From positions 1 to 64,000 of the IMG/VR virus record IMGVR_UViG_3300042483_000380: a stretch of DNA of 64,000 nt; one strand, written 5' to 3'. Below are positions 15,960-27,300 of this stretch, one piece after another (positions within the stretch are counted from its first letter, which is position 1; each line of letters begins with the position of its first letter). The notes beneath the pieces are model-generated. The model was not told the origin of the DNA. It searched no databases and worked only from the letters and a program-made list of their open reading frames with translations. This stretch comes from a virus. The translations under genes and the position numbers were made by a program.

Positions 15960-18900
15960 ATGGCAGAGAGTTCATTATCATTTGCGTCCACGTCTTCCTT
16001 TAGAAATTCTCTAATGGCGAAAAACTTGGCACCTTATAGTGTTCAAGGAGTGTACACCCCACCGGCAAATCAAGTTAATTACGAAACCATTTTAGGTGTA
16101 AGTAATGTTATTGATTCACCAGGTGAGTTAATAACGAATGACCCATATGGTAATTTATTATATCCATTAAACGAATATGGACCTAATGGTGGGTATAATT
16201 TAGAAATTAATTTTAACGGACCTCCTTTACCTGTAAATTCAAATCAGGGGGAATATAACCCCAACGACACAGCGTTAGACTTACTTAATGAATTTTTTAT
16301 TGATGCTGCTTATATTCAAAATGGGTATGGACCGTCGGGTGGTTATAATGATTTAGTTATTATAACAGATGTTGAAAATAACAATAAGATATATCAACCT
16401 TATTGGGAACCACCAAGTTTTGCTCCATCAACTTATTCGCCTTATAATATTTTATTATCAAATAATCCTATTGGAAGTAATGGGTTGCTATCTCAGGATT
16501 CTTTTATTGCGAGATTTGGAGCTCTTGAATTAAATTCGTTATTGAAAAAAAGAATTGATGCTGAATTATTTCAAAACACATTAGGTCAAATAAATTTACA
16601 ATCTCTACAAGACCCGTTTGAGATTAGTATGATGTTGTCAGGTCAACAACCTTTAATTTATAAAAATTGGAAGATTACAGTGCCTGAAAACCCTGTTGTT
16701 GCCGCTGCCGACTTCTTAACAAGATTGGCGGGTGCTTATTGGCCAGTTTCATTAATACCGGGAGATTATTTCAATGATAATAACGAAAATAGTCAAACAC
16801 AACAAACATCAAATGCTTTAAGTACTGTTAATCAATTAACAGGTGGTTTATTAGGTCCAATATTAAATCTTAGTAGAGGTGGTTCACAAATATTTTTAGC
16901 CAACACAGGTAACGGACAAAGGTCAGTTTTATTTGCAAATATTAATTATAATAGATATCAACCATCATACGATAAAGATTATGGTTTATTATTTGGGGTT
17001 GCTCAAGGTCTTGTTAATTTATTAGTTCCAAATATTAATCCGGGTAATGGTACATTAGTTGGAGGTTATTATGTTGGTAATAGAACATCTGAACCTTCTT
17101 ACATTACATCACCCCCAAATCAAATACCGGTTAACGCATTTGGTCAACAAGACCCTTCACCTGTATATGGTCCATCAGAGATGGGTATTTTATATGAAGG
17201 TAATGAATCAACACTTAACAATTTTGGTTTAGGAGGTAAGTCCTATAGTGACGGTGGGGGTATTGACGGAGGATTTGTTTGGGTATCTCCAAAATATAAA
17301 GCCAATGCTGGATTCAGAGCGATACCGGGTGGTGGTTCCGGAACTATGGATGAGGACTATCAATTGGTTAGTGGAAACATCACTAGAGATGAATCAACAA
17401 ACATTGAATTTAAATCAACATCAATATTAGACCAAACTCAAAGATTAATTGATTCGGCTGATAGTGTTACGGGTATTGCTCGATTGAAACACGTTGGTAA
17501 CGCAATGAATCAGATTAGTAAGGTATTCAATGATGGTTATAAAGAAATTACTAAAGGTTCTCAAGTTTTATCGTATACTGATAATACAACAGGTGGGGCT
17601 GCCGGTATTGAATATTGTAGAGTTTTCACAAAAGATAATCCTTATTACGCATATAATGATTTACAAAAAACAGATGGTATAACTACATCAGGTAGAAGAT
17701 TTACTCATTCTGTTTTGGATAACACATATAATTTGAATATTACTCCATTAAGAAATCCGGGCTCAACAAACATTATTGCGAATAATGTTAATGGAACGGG
17801 GGGATATGCTAAAAAATATATGTTCTCAATTGAGAATTTAGCTTGGAGAACATCAAGTAGACCTGGATTTACTTATGATGAATTACCTGTTTGTGAGAAA
17901 GGTCCAAATGGTGGTAGAGTTATGTGGTTTCCTCCGTATGATTTAAAGTTTTCAGATAGTAGTACTGCTAATTGGAATGATACTTCTTTCTTAGGTAGAC
18001 CTGAACCAATTTACACATATAAAAATACAAGTAGAACAGGGAGTTTAAGTTGGAAGATTATTGTTGATAGTCCATCTGTAATGAATGCTGTTGTGGAAAA
18101 ACAATTAAAAGGACAAAATAAAGAAAGGATTAATTCAATTATTGATTCATTTTTTGCTGGTTGTGTTAAGTATGATATTTATGAATTGGCGTTAAAATTT
18201 AATACTATACCAACAAAGGATTTATATACGTATCAAGAGATTTTAAGTAAACCAAATTTAACGAATGAAGAATTAAAAAGTGTAAGTGCTAGTATTCCAA
18301 GAGAAAATTCTGTAACTCAAGGAGGTGCGGGAACGCCTGGTGATGCAACAAATAGTACGACAAATCCGGATACTTCAATTGACGATTTCAAAAAGAATTA
18401 TTCTCAGTTAGCGTTTTATTTTGATAATGATATTCCTGACCCAAACTCAAAAGGTGTTGTTTCTTCAGTTCCTTATAATGAAACATATGAAACATATACT
18501 AGTGACGGAAATATTAAAACATATGTTGATACTGCAAGCGCAATTTTTAATGTTGGTGTTACTAATAGAAATGTTGGGGAGTTCTTTACTAATATTGTTA
18601 AGGATAATTATAAAAAAATTGCACTTAATGATAAAAACTTCATTGTTGACGCTTATAACATATTAAAAGAAAAAAAAGGTACTATAAATATTCAGATGGT
18701 TGGTTCAGCATCAGCAACTGCTAGTGTACCGTATAACACAAATTTATCTAAACGAAGAAATGATTCGGTTATCCAATTTTTGAAAGAGTATAAAATAGGT
18801 GAAGCTAATTTAGCACCATTTTTTGAAAATGGAACTTTACAAATTACATTACAAAGTGGTGAAGGTGAAAAAATATCTATTCCTCAAAGTGAGTCTGGTA

Positions 18901-20975
18901 CGGGAACGCAAGTTGAATGTACTAAAAATGTTGTATCATCATCGGGTACAGATGTTTCTAACAAAAAAGCTGAGACATATTCAACAGATGCTATGGCATG
19001 TAGAAGAGTTAAAATTAATAGTATTGCAATTGCACCAATTGCTCCAACAACTATAGTAAAACCACCTGAAAAGGCGGAAATAATAACGCCTGAAGTGACC
19101 AATACAACAATTAATACGATTAAACCTGTTCAGACAGTTACAATTGAACAAAAATTAAAAGAAGGTATTGGGAAAAGAATTATTAGACAATTATTAACTG
19201 AATGTGACTATTTTGATGTTATTAAAGAAACTAATCCTATGGTATATGGGTCTATAGCGGATAAAATTAAATTTTTCAATCCCGCTTTTCACTCTATGAC
19301 ACCTGAAGGTTTAAATTCTAGACTTACATTTTTAAATCAATGTGTTAGACCTGGTGAAACAATTCCTGTGATAGGCGCGGACGGTAAACCAAAATATAAT
19401 GATGCGGTTAATACTTCATTTGGAGCGCCACCGGTATTAGTATTGAGAATTGGGGATTTCTATAACGGAAAAATAATTCCAAAAACAATATCATTTACAT
19501 ATGAACCATTATTGTTGGATATGAATCCGGAAGGAATTGGTATTCAACCGATGTTAGCTAACGTAAATTTAAGTTTTGATATGATTGGTGGTATGGGACT
19601 TGCTAGACCTGTCGAACAATTACAAAACGCGTTGTCATTTAATTTCTACGCAAATACTGAAATTTATGATGAAAGGGCTAAATGGACAGAAGATACTTCA
19701 GCGTTAGATGCTACATTAATCCAATCAATATTAAATGCTCAACCACCGGTTACTGTTAATAATGTTCAAAATGAAATTACTAATGATGGTGGAAATACTA
19801 TTGGTGACATATTAACTAACATTCCGGTTACTAGTGGTCAAACAGGGGAAATTACCTATATGAGTATTATGGATAAAATATTAGATGCTACGAAAGAATA
19901 TTATACAAATGTTTTAAATCAAAGTGATAGTATTGTGAAATCATACAATTATGGTGTGTGGCAATTAATAACTCAGGATAGATTGTATACTTCGGGAGAA
20001 ATAAGTTTAAATTCTAGTAGTATATTAGCTCCAATTTATGGAAAACCGGAAGGTGTTGAAACTAAAGTGGATTCATTATTTAGTACATTTATATCAGATA
20101 TTAATGCTGATAATCCAACTAATCAAAATTATATAATATCAAGATTAGTGGGTTATAAATTTACAGATGCGACAATTCAACGAGTTAAAACAAATATGAA
20201 TCAATATATTACCACATTAAAAGGGGGTTATAGTAGTGGTTTATTCACTAAAATTCAAGAAATTGTAATATTAGAACAAAGTATGGTTCAAATTATTAGA
20301 AAAATAAATTTAGTAACAACTAAAACGGATGGTAAAATTTTAGACACCGGGATTCCTCGTGTTTATACTATTTCAGGTACAACCGAAGTTAATACCGCTA
20401 GTCTTGGGTCTCCATTAGACACATATCAAGAATTGTGTGATGACTATCGTTTAGTTGGTATTAGATTAGACGATTTTAATGTGTTAATGGATGCTGAAAA
20501 AATAATTACAACAGTTACTGTACCATATGAAGGTCCTGGTGAATTTGAACCAATTTCAAAAGATTTTGCAACAGCGTCAGTTCAGGATAAAAGACAATTT
20601 ATGGTAATGGCTCAAATATTTAATGATAAAAATAAATTAACACAATTTAAGAATGCTATCATTAGCGGAGAATTAAAAAGTGATAATAAATTAGTTAGAA
20701 AATTTAATAATATTTGTGATGATTTTGCCGATTTAACTAAAAAAGAATTAATTGCTGAAGAAAAATTTATTAAAACGATTAAAGGAAAAGAATCTTATTT
20801 AAAATTTGTAAATCAACCGGCTTATCCTAAAGGTAAATTGAGAAAGTTTACTTATACTACGGTTCCTGACCCTGCAACTGAAACACAACAAAAAACAGAT
20901 ATTGCTAATTTATATAAAACTGTAAATGTTAATAATGATAAATTAACGTTTGATGGTAAAATAAAATTTGATTAA
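15960..20975 (+). CDS. Large baseplate / tube-cap-like protein with OmpA-like domain
   Basis: A 1671-residue structural protein. Its position after the tape measure matches gp48/gp54 of T4, which cap the tube at the baseplate. A segment near residues 1180-1240 (SFTYEPLLLDMNPEGIG, then LQNALSFNFYANTEIYDERA) looks tube-initiator-like. About residues 880-1020 hold an OmpA C-like peptidoglycan-binding domain, with INIQMVGSASATASVPYN, then NLSKRRNDSVIQFL, ending near ACRRVKINSI. The first 800 residues are Asn/Gly/Tyr-rich and not recognised. The combination suggests a baseplate part that grips peptidoglycan during infection; that role is inferred. Confidence 0.68.
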   Translation: MAESSLSFASTSSFRNSLMAKNLAPYSVQGVYTPPANQVNYETILGVSNVIDSPGELITNDPYGNLLYPLNEYGPNGGYNLEINFNGPPLPVNSNQGEYNPNDTALDLLNEFFIDAAYIQNGYGPSGGYNDLVIITDVENNNKIYQPYWEPPSFAPSTYSPYNILLSNNPIGSNGLLSQDSFIARFGALELNSLLKKRIDAELFQNTLGQINLQSLQDPFEISMMLSGQQPLIYKNWKITVPENPVVAAADFLTRLAGAYWPVSLIPGDYFNDNNENSQTQQTSNALSTVNQLTGGLLGPILNLSRGGSQIFLANTGNGQRSVLFANINYNRYQPSYDKDYGLLFGVAQGLVNLLVPNINPGNGTLVGGYYVGNRTSEPSYITSPPNQIPVNAFGQQDPSPVYGPSEMGILYEGNESTLNNFGLGGKSYSDGGGIDGGFVWVSPKYKANAGFRAIPGGGSGTMDEDYQLVSGNITRDESTNIEFKSTSILDQTQRLIDSADSVTGIARLKHVGNAMNQISKVFNDGYKEITKGSQVLSYTDNTTGGAAGIEYCRVFTKDNPYYAYNDLQKTDGITTSGRRFTHSVLDNTYNLNITPLRNPGSTNIIANNVNGTGGYAKKYMFSIENLAWRTSSRPGFTYDELPVCEKGPNGGRVMWFPPYDLKFSDSSTANWNDTSFLGRPEPIYTYKNTSRTGSLSWKIIVDSPSVMNAVVEKQLKGQNKERINSIIDSFFAGCVKYDIYELALKFNTIPTKDLYTYQEILSKPNLTNEELKSVSASIPRENSVTQGGAGTPGDATNSTTNPDTSIDDFKKNYSQLAFYFDNDIPDPNSKGVVSSVPYNETYETYTSDGNIKTYVDTASAIFNVGVTNRNVGEFFTNIVKDNYKKIALNDKNFIVDAYNILKEKKGTINIQMVGSASATASVPYNTNLSKRRNDSVIQFLKEYKIGEANLAPFFENGTLQITLQSGEGEKISIPQSESGTGTQVECTKNVVSSSGTDVSNKKAETYSTDAMACRRVKINSIAIAPIAPTTIVKPPEKAEIITPEVTNTTINTIKPVQTVTIEQKLKEGIGKRIIRQLLTECDYFDVIKETNPMVYGSIADKIKFFNPAFHSMTPEGLNSRLTFLNQCVRPGETIPVIGADGKPKYNDAVNTSFGAPPVLVLRIGDFYNGKIIPKTISFTYEPLLLDMNPEGIGIQPMLANVNLSFDMIGGMGLARPVEQLQNALSFNFYANTEIYDERAKWTEDTSALDATLIQSILNAQPPVTVNNVQNEITNDGGNTIGDILTNIPVTSGQTGEITYMSIMDKILDATKEYYTNVLNQSDSIVKSYNYGVWQLITQDRLYTSGEISLNSSSILAPIYGKPEGVETKVDSLFSTFISDINADNPTNQNYIISRLVGYKFTDATIQRVKTNMNQYITTLKGGYSSGLFTKIQEIVILEQSMVQIIRKINLVTTKTDGKILDTGIPRVYTISGTTEVNTASLGSPLDTYQELCDDYRLVGIRLDDFNVLMDAEKIITTVTVPYEGPGEFEPISKDFATASVQDKRQFMVMAQIFNDKNKLTQFKNAIISGELKSDNKLVRKFNNICDDFADLTKKELIAEEKFIKTIKGKESYLKFVNQPAYPKGKLRKFTYTTVPDPATETQQKTDIANLYKTVNVNNDKLTFDGKIKFD

Positions 20976-20977
20976 TT

Positions 20978-21304
20978 ATGGGTACTAAAGATTATTATAA
21001 TAGATACAATAATTTTATCGTTAATGGACAACAAACAGTTGTACCATATATTGCTCTGCCAAGTAAATCTACAGACAAAAGATATATTTTTAAAGTTGCT
21101 CAATCTAGATTAGATAAAGTTTCTCAACAATATTATGGTAGTCCTTTCTTTAGTTGGTTAATATTACAAGCAAATCCACTATATGCTGGTCAAGAGTGGA
21201 ATATCCCCGATGGGGCTATCTTGACAATACCCTATCCTTTAATAGCGTCTTTACAGGATTACAACAATGACCTAGAAAATTACTTCTTTTATTATGGTAG
21301 ATAA
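20978..21304 (+). CDS. Baseplate wedge protein, gp53-like, with LysM-type fold
   Basis: A 108-residue protein. YIFKVAQSRLDKVSQQYYG followed by SPFFSWLILQANP and IPDGAILTIPYP matches the gp53 / LysM pattern: a strand, two helices with YYG, a Trp-containing helix ending in NP, then IP...I.IP. In T4, gp53 (196 residues) links wedges to the central hub. Here only the LysM-like core and a short tail remain. It starts two bases after the previous stop and overlaps the next start by 11 bases. Confidence 0.68.
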   Translation: MGTKDYYNRYNNFIVNGQQTVVPYIALPSKSTDKRYIFKVAQSRLDKVSQQYYGSPFFSWLILQANPLYAGQEWNIPDGAILTIPYPLIASLQDYNNDLENYFFYYGR

Positions 21305-24300
21305 ATCGGAAAATATATTAGTTGAGTTTGATTATAATAACATATCAATCATTGACCCAAATAAAGTTATAGATAATGACGGAAAAGTACAAGAACGATA
21401 TGTTAAGCAGGAAAATTTAGTAATGTATGCTAATTTGGAGTGTAAAGTTTTACCTCGTACCAAATTAGCACTTGGTGTTGCAAATAACGACCAAGTACAA
21501 ACAGTTTCAATAGCCACTATTAATTTTTTAAAACCGGGTGATAAAACATTTCTAGATAATTCGTATACAGATGAATTAACCGGTAAAGATACGATAAAAG
21601 GTAATGGTGTAAATCAACCAAAACTAACATCAGTTTCAAACCCAAATAAAAGTAGCGATTTTTACATTAGACAAACTATTAATTCAGGGGGTAAACAAGC
21701 CTCAGTTGATAATGGATTGTTGGGTATTACATCAATTAATATTAGACAAGGTTTAGATTTTTTACCTTCAATCACTATTGAATTAGAAGATGTTAAAGGT
21801 AGAGCCATGTTTGAGGCGGGTGATAATTCACCATACGCCGCATTTTTTAATTTACCATATCCAATGTTTCAATTAACAATAAAAGGGTTTTATGGTAAAG
21901 CGGTTAAATTAAAATTAATGTTACAAACATTTTCAACTAGATATGACACATCTAATGGAAATTTTAAAATTAAATTACAATTTTTTACTTACAAATATAC
22001 ATTGTTAAGTGAGGTACCTATGGCGGCATTAATTGCTGTCCCACATATGTATCAATCTAGAGTTAATATACAAACAGTTAAAGGGGGTTCTAGTAATTTT
22101 TCAAACGTCCAAGATTCTATTGTTTCAAGAGGGTATCAAAAAGTTAGAGAGTTATATAGTGAATATAAATCAAAAGGTATGATACCTGATGATTTTCCTG
22201 AAATTACTGTTGTACAAATGAAAAATAGGATTGAAAATTTTATTAAAAATATTTTATCTTCATTTTCACAACAAAATTTAGACCCATTAACTTATGTTGA
22301 AGAATATCAAAGATTGTTGGGTAATTTAGATAAGGATGTTTATGCCGGTGCCGGAACTTCATGGTTTTATACATATATGGATACTGAAAATTATTTAGTT
22401 ATGAAAGGTGTTAATGGTGTTAATGGAATTACTGAAGGTAGTAAGGTGTATACATTTAAACCTGAAATAAATACTGCTACAAAAAGAGATGCCGCTTTGG
22501 CTAAACTACAAGGTATTATTAGTGAAGCTCAAGAAAAAATGGATAAAAATCCTGTTTGTGGTGTTAATGGTAAATATACCATTGATGGTAAAACAAATAC
22601 TGATTCAAAAGTACCATTTAAAATTAAACCAAGTATATTTCCCGTAGAACCAAAAGAAAACGATGTTAATGTTGAAGAAACCTATCGTCAAAGAAAAAAA
22701 TTATCAACACAACCAACACCATTACAACTTCAGGAATTTAAAAATCAACTAGCAACTGAAGGAATTTTTAATTCATTAGTGATAGTAAATAAAAAAGGTT
22801 CTGAAGAAAAAAAATTCCTATTTTATATATTTGAGGGTAAAGATAGATTTGAAGATTTAATTAATCAAATGGCTACACTTGTTAAAAAAGCTAAAGAAAA
22901 TATTCAAGAAGAATTAACAGAGGCTTTAACTAATTTATTACAAAAGAAAGATAATGGTATTGGATTTGTTCCAAATATTAGAAATGTATTGGCGGTTATT
23001 TTTGCAAATGGTGAAGCATTCCTAAGATTAATGGATGATGTTCATGTACAAGCTTGGAATTTAAATGATACACAAATTAAAGCCAGAAGAAACTCAATTT
23101 TAAATCCTGAAACAGCAAATGCTTCTGTAGATAATTTAACATCTGGTGATAATAAAACATTACCAATATATCCTTGGCCTCAAATGTTGACAGCGACTTC
23201 AGGTAAAGATGGTCGTGAAAAATTTGAATTAACTTATCCGGGAGATAAAAATGTTATAAGTCAAACTAAAGCGTATTTAACAGATTTATGGCCTGAAGTT
23301 GAATTTGTTGAAGAATTTATTAGAGCAACAACTCAAACAGTAAAACCACCGGCTGACCCGACAGAAACCTCAAATCCTGTAACCGACATTCAAAGAGTTT
23401 CGTTAGACGCAATTGAATTTCCAATTAGTAATGCTGTTTATGATAATAAAGAAGAAATTAAATATTTTTATGAAATATTTGAAAGAATATTTTTAACATC
23501 TAACTACTCAGGTTTATTAAGAAGTAATGGTAATACTCAGGATGCGGATAAAGTAACAGACGTTATCGCTGAAGCAGAAAGTATTAATATTATTCAAAGT
23601 TTATCAAATGATAATCCTTTTATTATTAAAAAATTAAAAGAGTTTGGTGTTAATGCGGGTAATTTTGAAATTTTGATGAGACATATCTCAAATGATGGAA
23701 CAGGTGAGAGTTGGCAGAACTTTATTAGAGGTATCTTTAATACATCATATATTAAAAACAAAGTTAATAATTCTAGTTTTGAATTTTTAAGTCAAAATTT
23801 ATTAAATGAATCTAAATCACAACCATTAGTTTCTTTACCGGGTGAAAAAAATATTAATGATTTTATATCAAATTCAACATCAAGTAATGTTTTTAATTTA
23901 ACTGACACATATCCATTTACAAATTTTGCTTGGGTTAAAAGTGAGTTGGCGAATGGTAATTCAATTTCTGATATTAAATCATCGTATAATACAACAAAAG
24001 TGTTAACGTATAATACTAATAAAAAAATAATATCTAATTTTTTAGATATTACTAATGATGATAATAGAAGACCTTTTACTAACTTTTTATTTAATAATAT
24101 TAAATCCCCAATTTATTATTTTGATTTAAAATTATTTTATGAAAATAGAAGTTTTGATTCTCAATTACCGACAGAAGGTAATTTAAGATATTTAAATTAT
24201 TCAGGATTGGTGTCAAGTAACCAAACTGTGTCAATGTTAAACACTCCATATTTTACTAATTCAATTCAAGAAGGTGTTAAAAATTTTAGAAATGGGAGTG

Positions 24301-27300
24301 AATATCCATTTGTGGCGTCAGCTTATTTGTTTTTAAATAGTTTACCATTATCAACGCTTAGAGAAAAGTACAAAACTTATGAGACAAATTCCGTAACGGA
24401 TTTAGACTATATTTTTGCAACGCTTAAAAAATTTGGTGCGGTACATAAATTACCATATGCTTGGATATTAAAAATTGGTTCTGTTTGGAACCGATATAAA
24501 AATTTTGTTGAGACAGGTGTTGATATTATTGATACATCGTGGTCCGGATTTAGTTATGTGCATAATTATGACCCTGTTACAAATTCTGCATCTAGAAATT
24601 ATGGGTTAACAATTAACGGAGCTCAAATGGATATTGTATTAGAAAAAAATACAACATTAGGTCTTGAGACATCATCATTAATGAATACCGGATTTTACCC
24701 ATTATTGATTAATGATTTTAATGTGTTTTATCAAGGGTTCCAAATTTATTCAGGTTATACCGATACCGATATTCAAAATGGGTTTAGTTCAGGTGTTACA
24801 TTAAATTATGTGCCTGAAGCGATTATTAATATGCCAGAAGGGTTTGACCCGAATAATCCAAAAAGAGATTTAAGGGTTATTCCCTGGTCAGTTTATATTA
24901 CAACATTAGATAAAACTTCATCATATATTATCCCATCACAAGGTGCTTTAATAAATCAGACAAGTAATGAATGTATTACTGAGGAAACAAATCAATTAAA
25001 ATATGAGATAACTGGAAATACGGCAATGTATAATGGTTCTGTTAGATTATTTTGGTCGGCGCCTAACTATGGGTATTTTGATATTACTAAAGTTGTAAAA
25101 CCAACACCTCTAAAATATTTAAAACAAGTTTTTAATCTTACCGGAAATACTAAACAAGAAAATTTTTCTATTAATGGAAAACAAGATGATTACACAGAAA
25201 TTAGTGAAATGTTCTCAGTATTTGAAAAAGAAATTTTAGATAGTTTTGAGTCAGAATTTTTAAATTTTTCAAAATCAATTTATGATTTTGATAGTGAGTT
25301 TATATCAAACAGTGATACAGAAAGTACAAAATCCTTTAAGAATTTTCAAATGTTAATGAGAAATTTAATGAAAATACCTAAAATAACTGGTACGACAATA
25401 AATACTGAATTAGTTTCGGCTGTCCAAGAATCTCAATTAACTGTTTTATCTAACCTTTTACAATCATTTTTAAATTATGACGTGGTTTTTAAATATGGTA
25501 ATCCGGCAAGTTTTGATAAAAGATTATTTTATACTTTTTCAAATGGGTTGATTGCTGACCCATATACGTGGAGTAAATACTCATTTCAAATACCAACTCC
25601 ATTGCCGACATCAGGTGGTACAGTTACACTATCTCAATCTATTACTAACTATCCAAACGAATGGAAGGCGTTACAATTATATGTAGGGTTTTCAGAGATA
25701 CCTCAATTACGTTATAGTAATAATGGTTCTTATATAACTGATTTCTTTGTTGATTGTAATATAGATTTTAGTGTTGATAATATTAAAACTTTTGCACCAA
25801 TTATTAAAATTTATGCGACTCAAAAATTAAATGATAATACTTTAACATATAATAAATTTGTTAAATTAATGAATGAGTATATTGCGAGTACGGATAAATT
25901 TCAAAGTATTATTATTAATAAATTAATGCCTAAATTACAAAAACAATTACCGGATGTTGGTAGTACACCAGACGCTGTTTTGGCAACAGCTTTAGAAGGT
26001 CCTCAAACAAAATTAGAATATTGGGAATCATTTAAAGCATTAAATGATAAATGGATTGCGGGAAATGATTTTAAAACTAAGACACTTTTTGAAGATATTT
26101 TATTGATGGATAGAGCAAATAGAAATATTGGGGATAAAGTGTTAGTAGATATTCATAAATTGAAAAAAACGTTGACAAATATAAATCCTAAAACAAGTAT
26201 GTTGATTTTTGTCCAAGATATTTTAGTAACAAATAATTTTGTTGTTATGAATATACCGTCTTATGTTAATTTTTATAATGTACAAGATGCCGTTAAAAAT
26301 CCTGTACCAAAACCGGAAGGGACTATTGATTTTGCGAATACAATGTTTGGAACATTTTTAAATGTTGATTATAGAAATTCTTCGGCTAAAATGGTTTGTT
26401 TTTATGCTGGAAAACCAAGTGAACAACCGGATTTTAAAAATAATGCTAACGTAAGATTTAAAGGGGATTCCTTTGATTTAAGAAGAGCGAGTGATAATCC
26501 ATTAATTGAAGACCAAATAGGTAAACAAGATTGGGATAAATCTAATAAAGTTGTTGGGTTTAATGTTGATGTGGGACCACAAAATCAATCAATTTTTCAT
26601 GGGTTCCAAATAGACCAAAGTGCGGGGCAAGCAACTGCGGAGTCATTACAACAAACAGATGAATTAGTTAAACAATCGTCAGGTAAAGCGGCTGGTACTC
26701 AAAATGTTTCATTATATAACTTATATAAAAATAGAAGTTATGCTTGTACTGTATCTATGATGGGTAATGCAATGATTCAACCAACAATGTATTTTAATTT
26801 AAGACATGTACCAATGTTTAGTGGGGCATATATGATTCAGGAAGTTAATCATAGTATTGGTCCGGGAACATTTGAGACAGTTTTTAAAGGTATTAGGCAA
26901 TCCATTTCAAATTTACCGGAAATTGATAGTTACATCCAAACATTAAAAACTAATTTATTAACGTCTATTATTGAGAAAAACAAACAAGATAAACAAGCGG
27001 CGATAAAAGAAAGTGGTACAAAAGGAACTGATGTTATTAGTCAAGCTAATGACAAGGTTAAACAAGCATCATCTAAAGAAGCTAATAGTGTGTCAACTAA
27101 TCCAAATTGTAAACCAAAAATAAGTAATTATGAAAAATATGTTAATGTTAGTTCTCCAACAACAACTAAATCTAAATATAAAGATGCTATCAGTACAATT
27201 ATAGTTCAAACTCAAGACCAAAAATTAAGGTATTTAGTTTTTGCGGCGATTTATTTAGGTTCGTCAAATGGAACTGAATTAGAAACAAAAGAAAATAACT

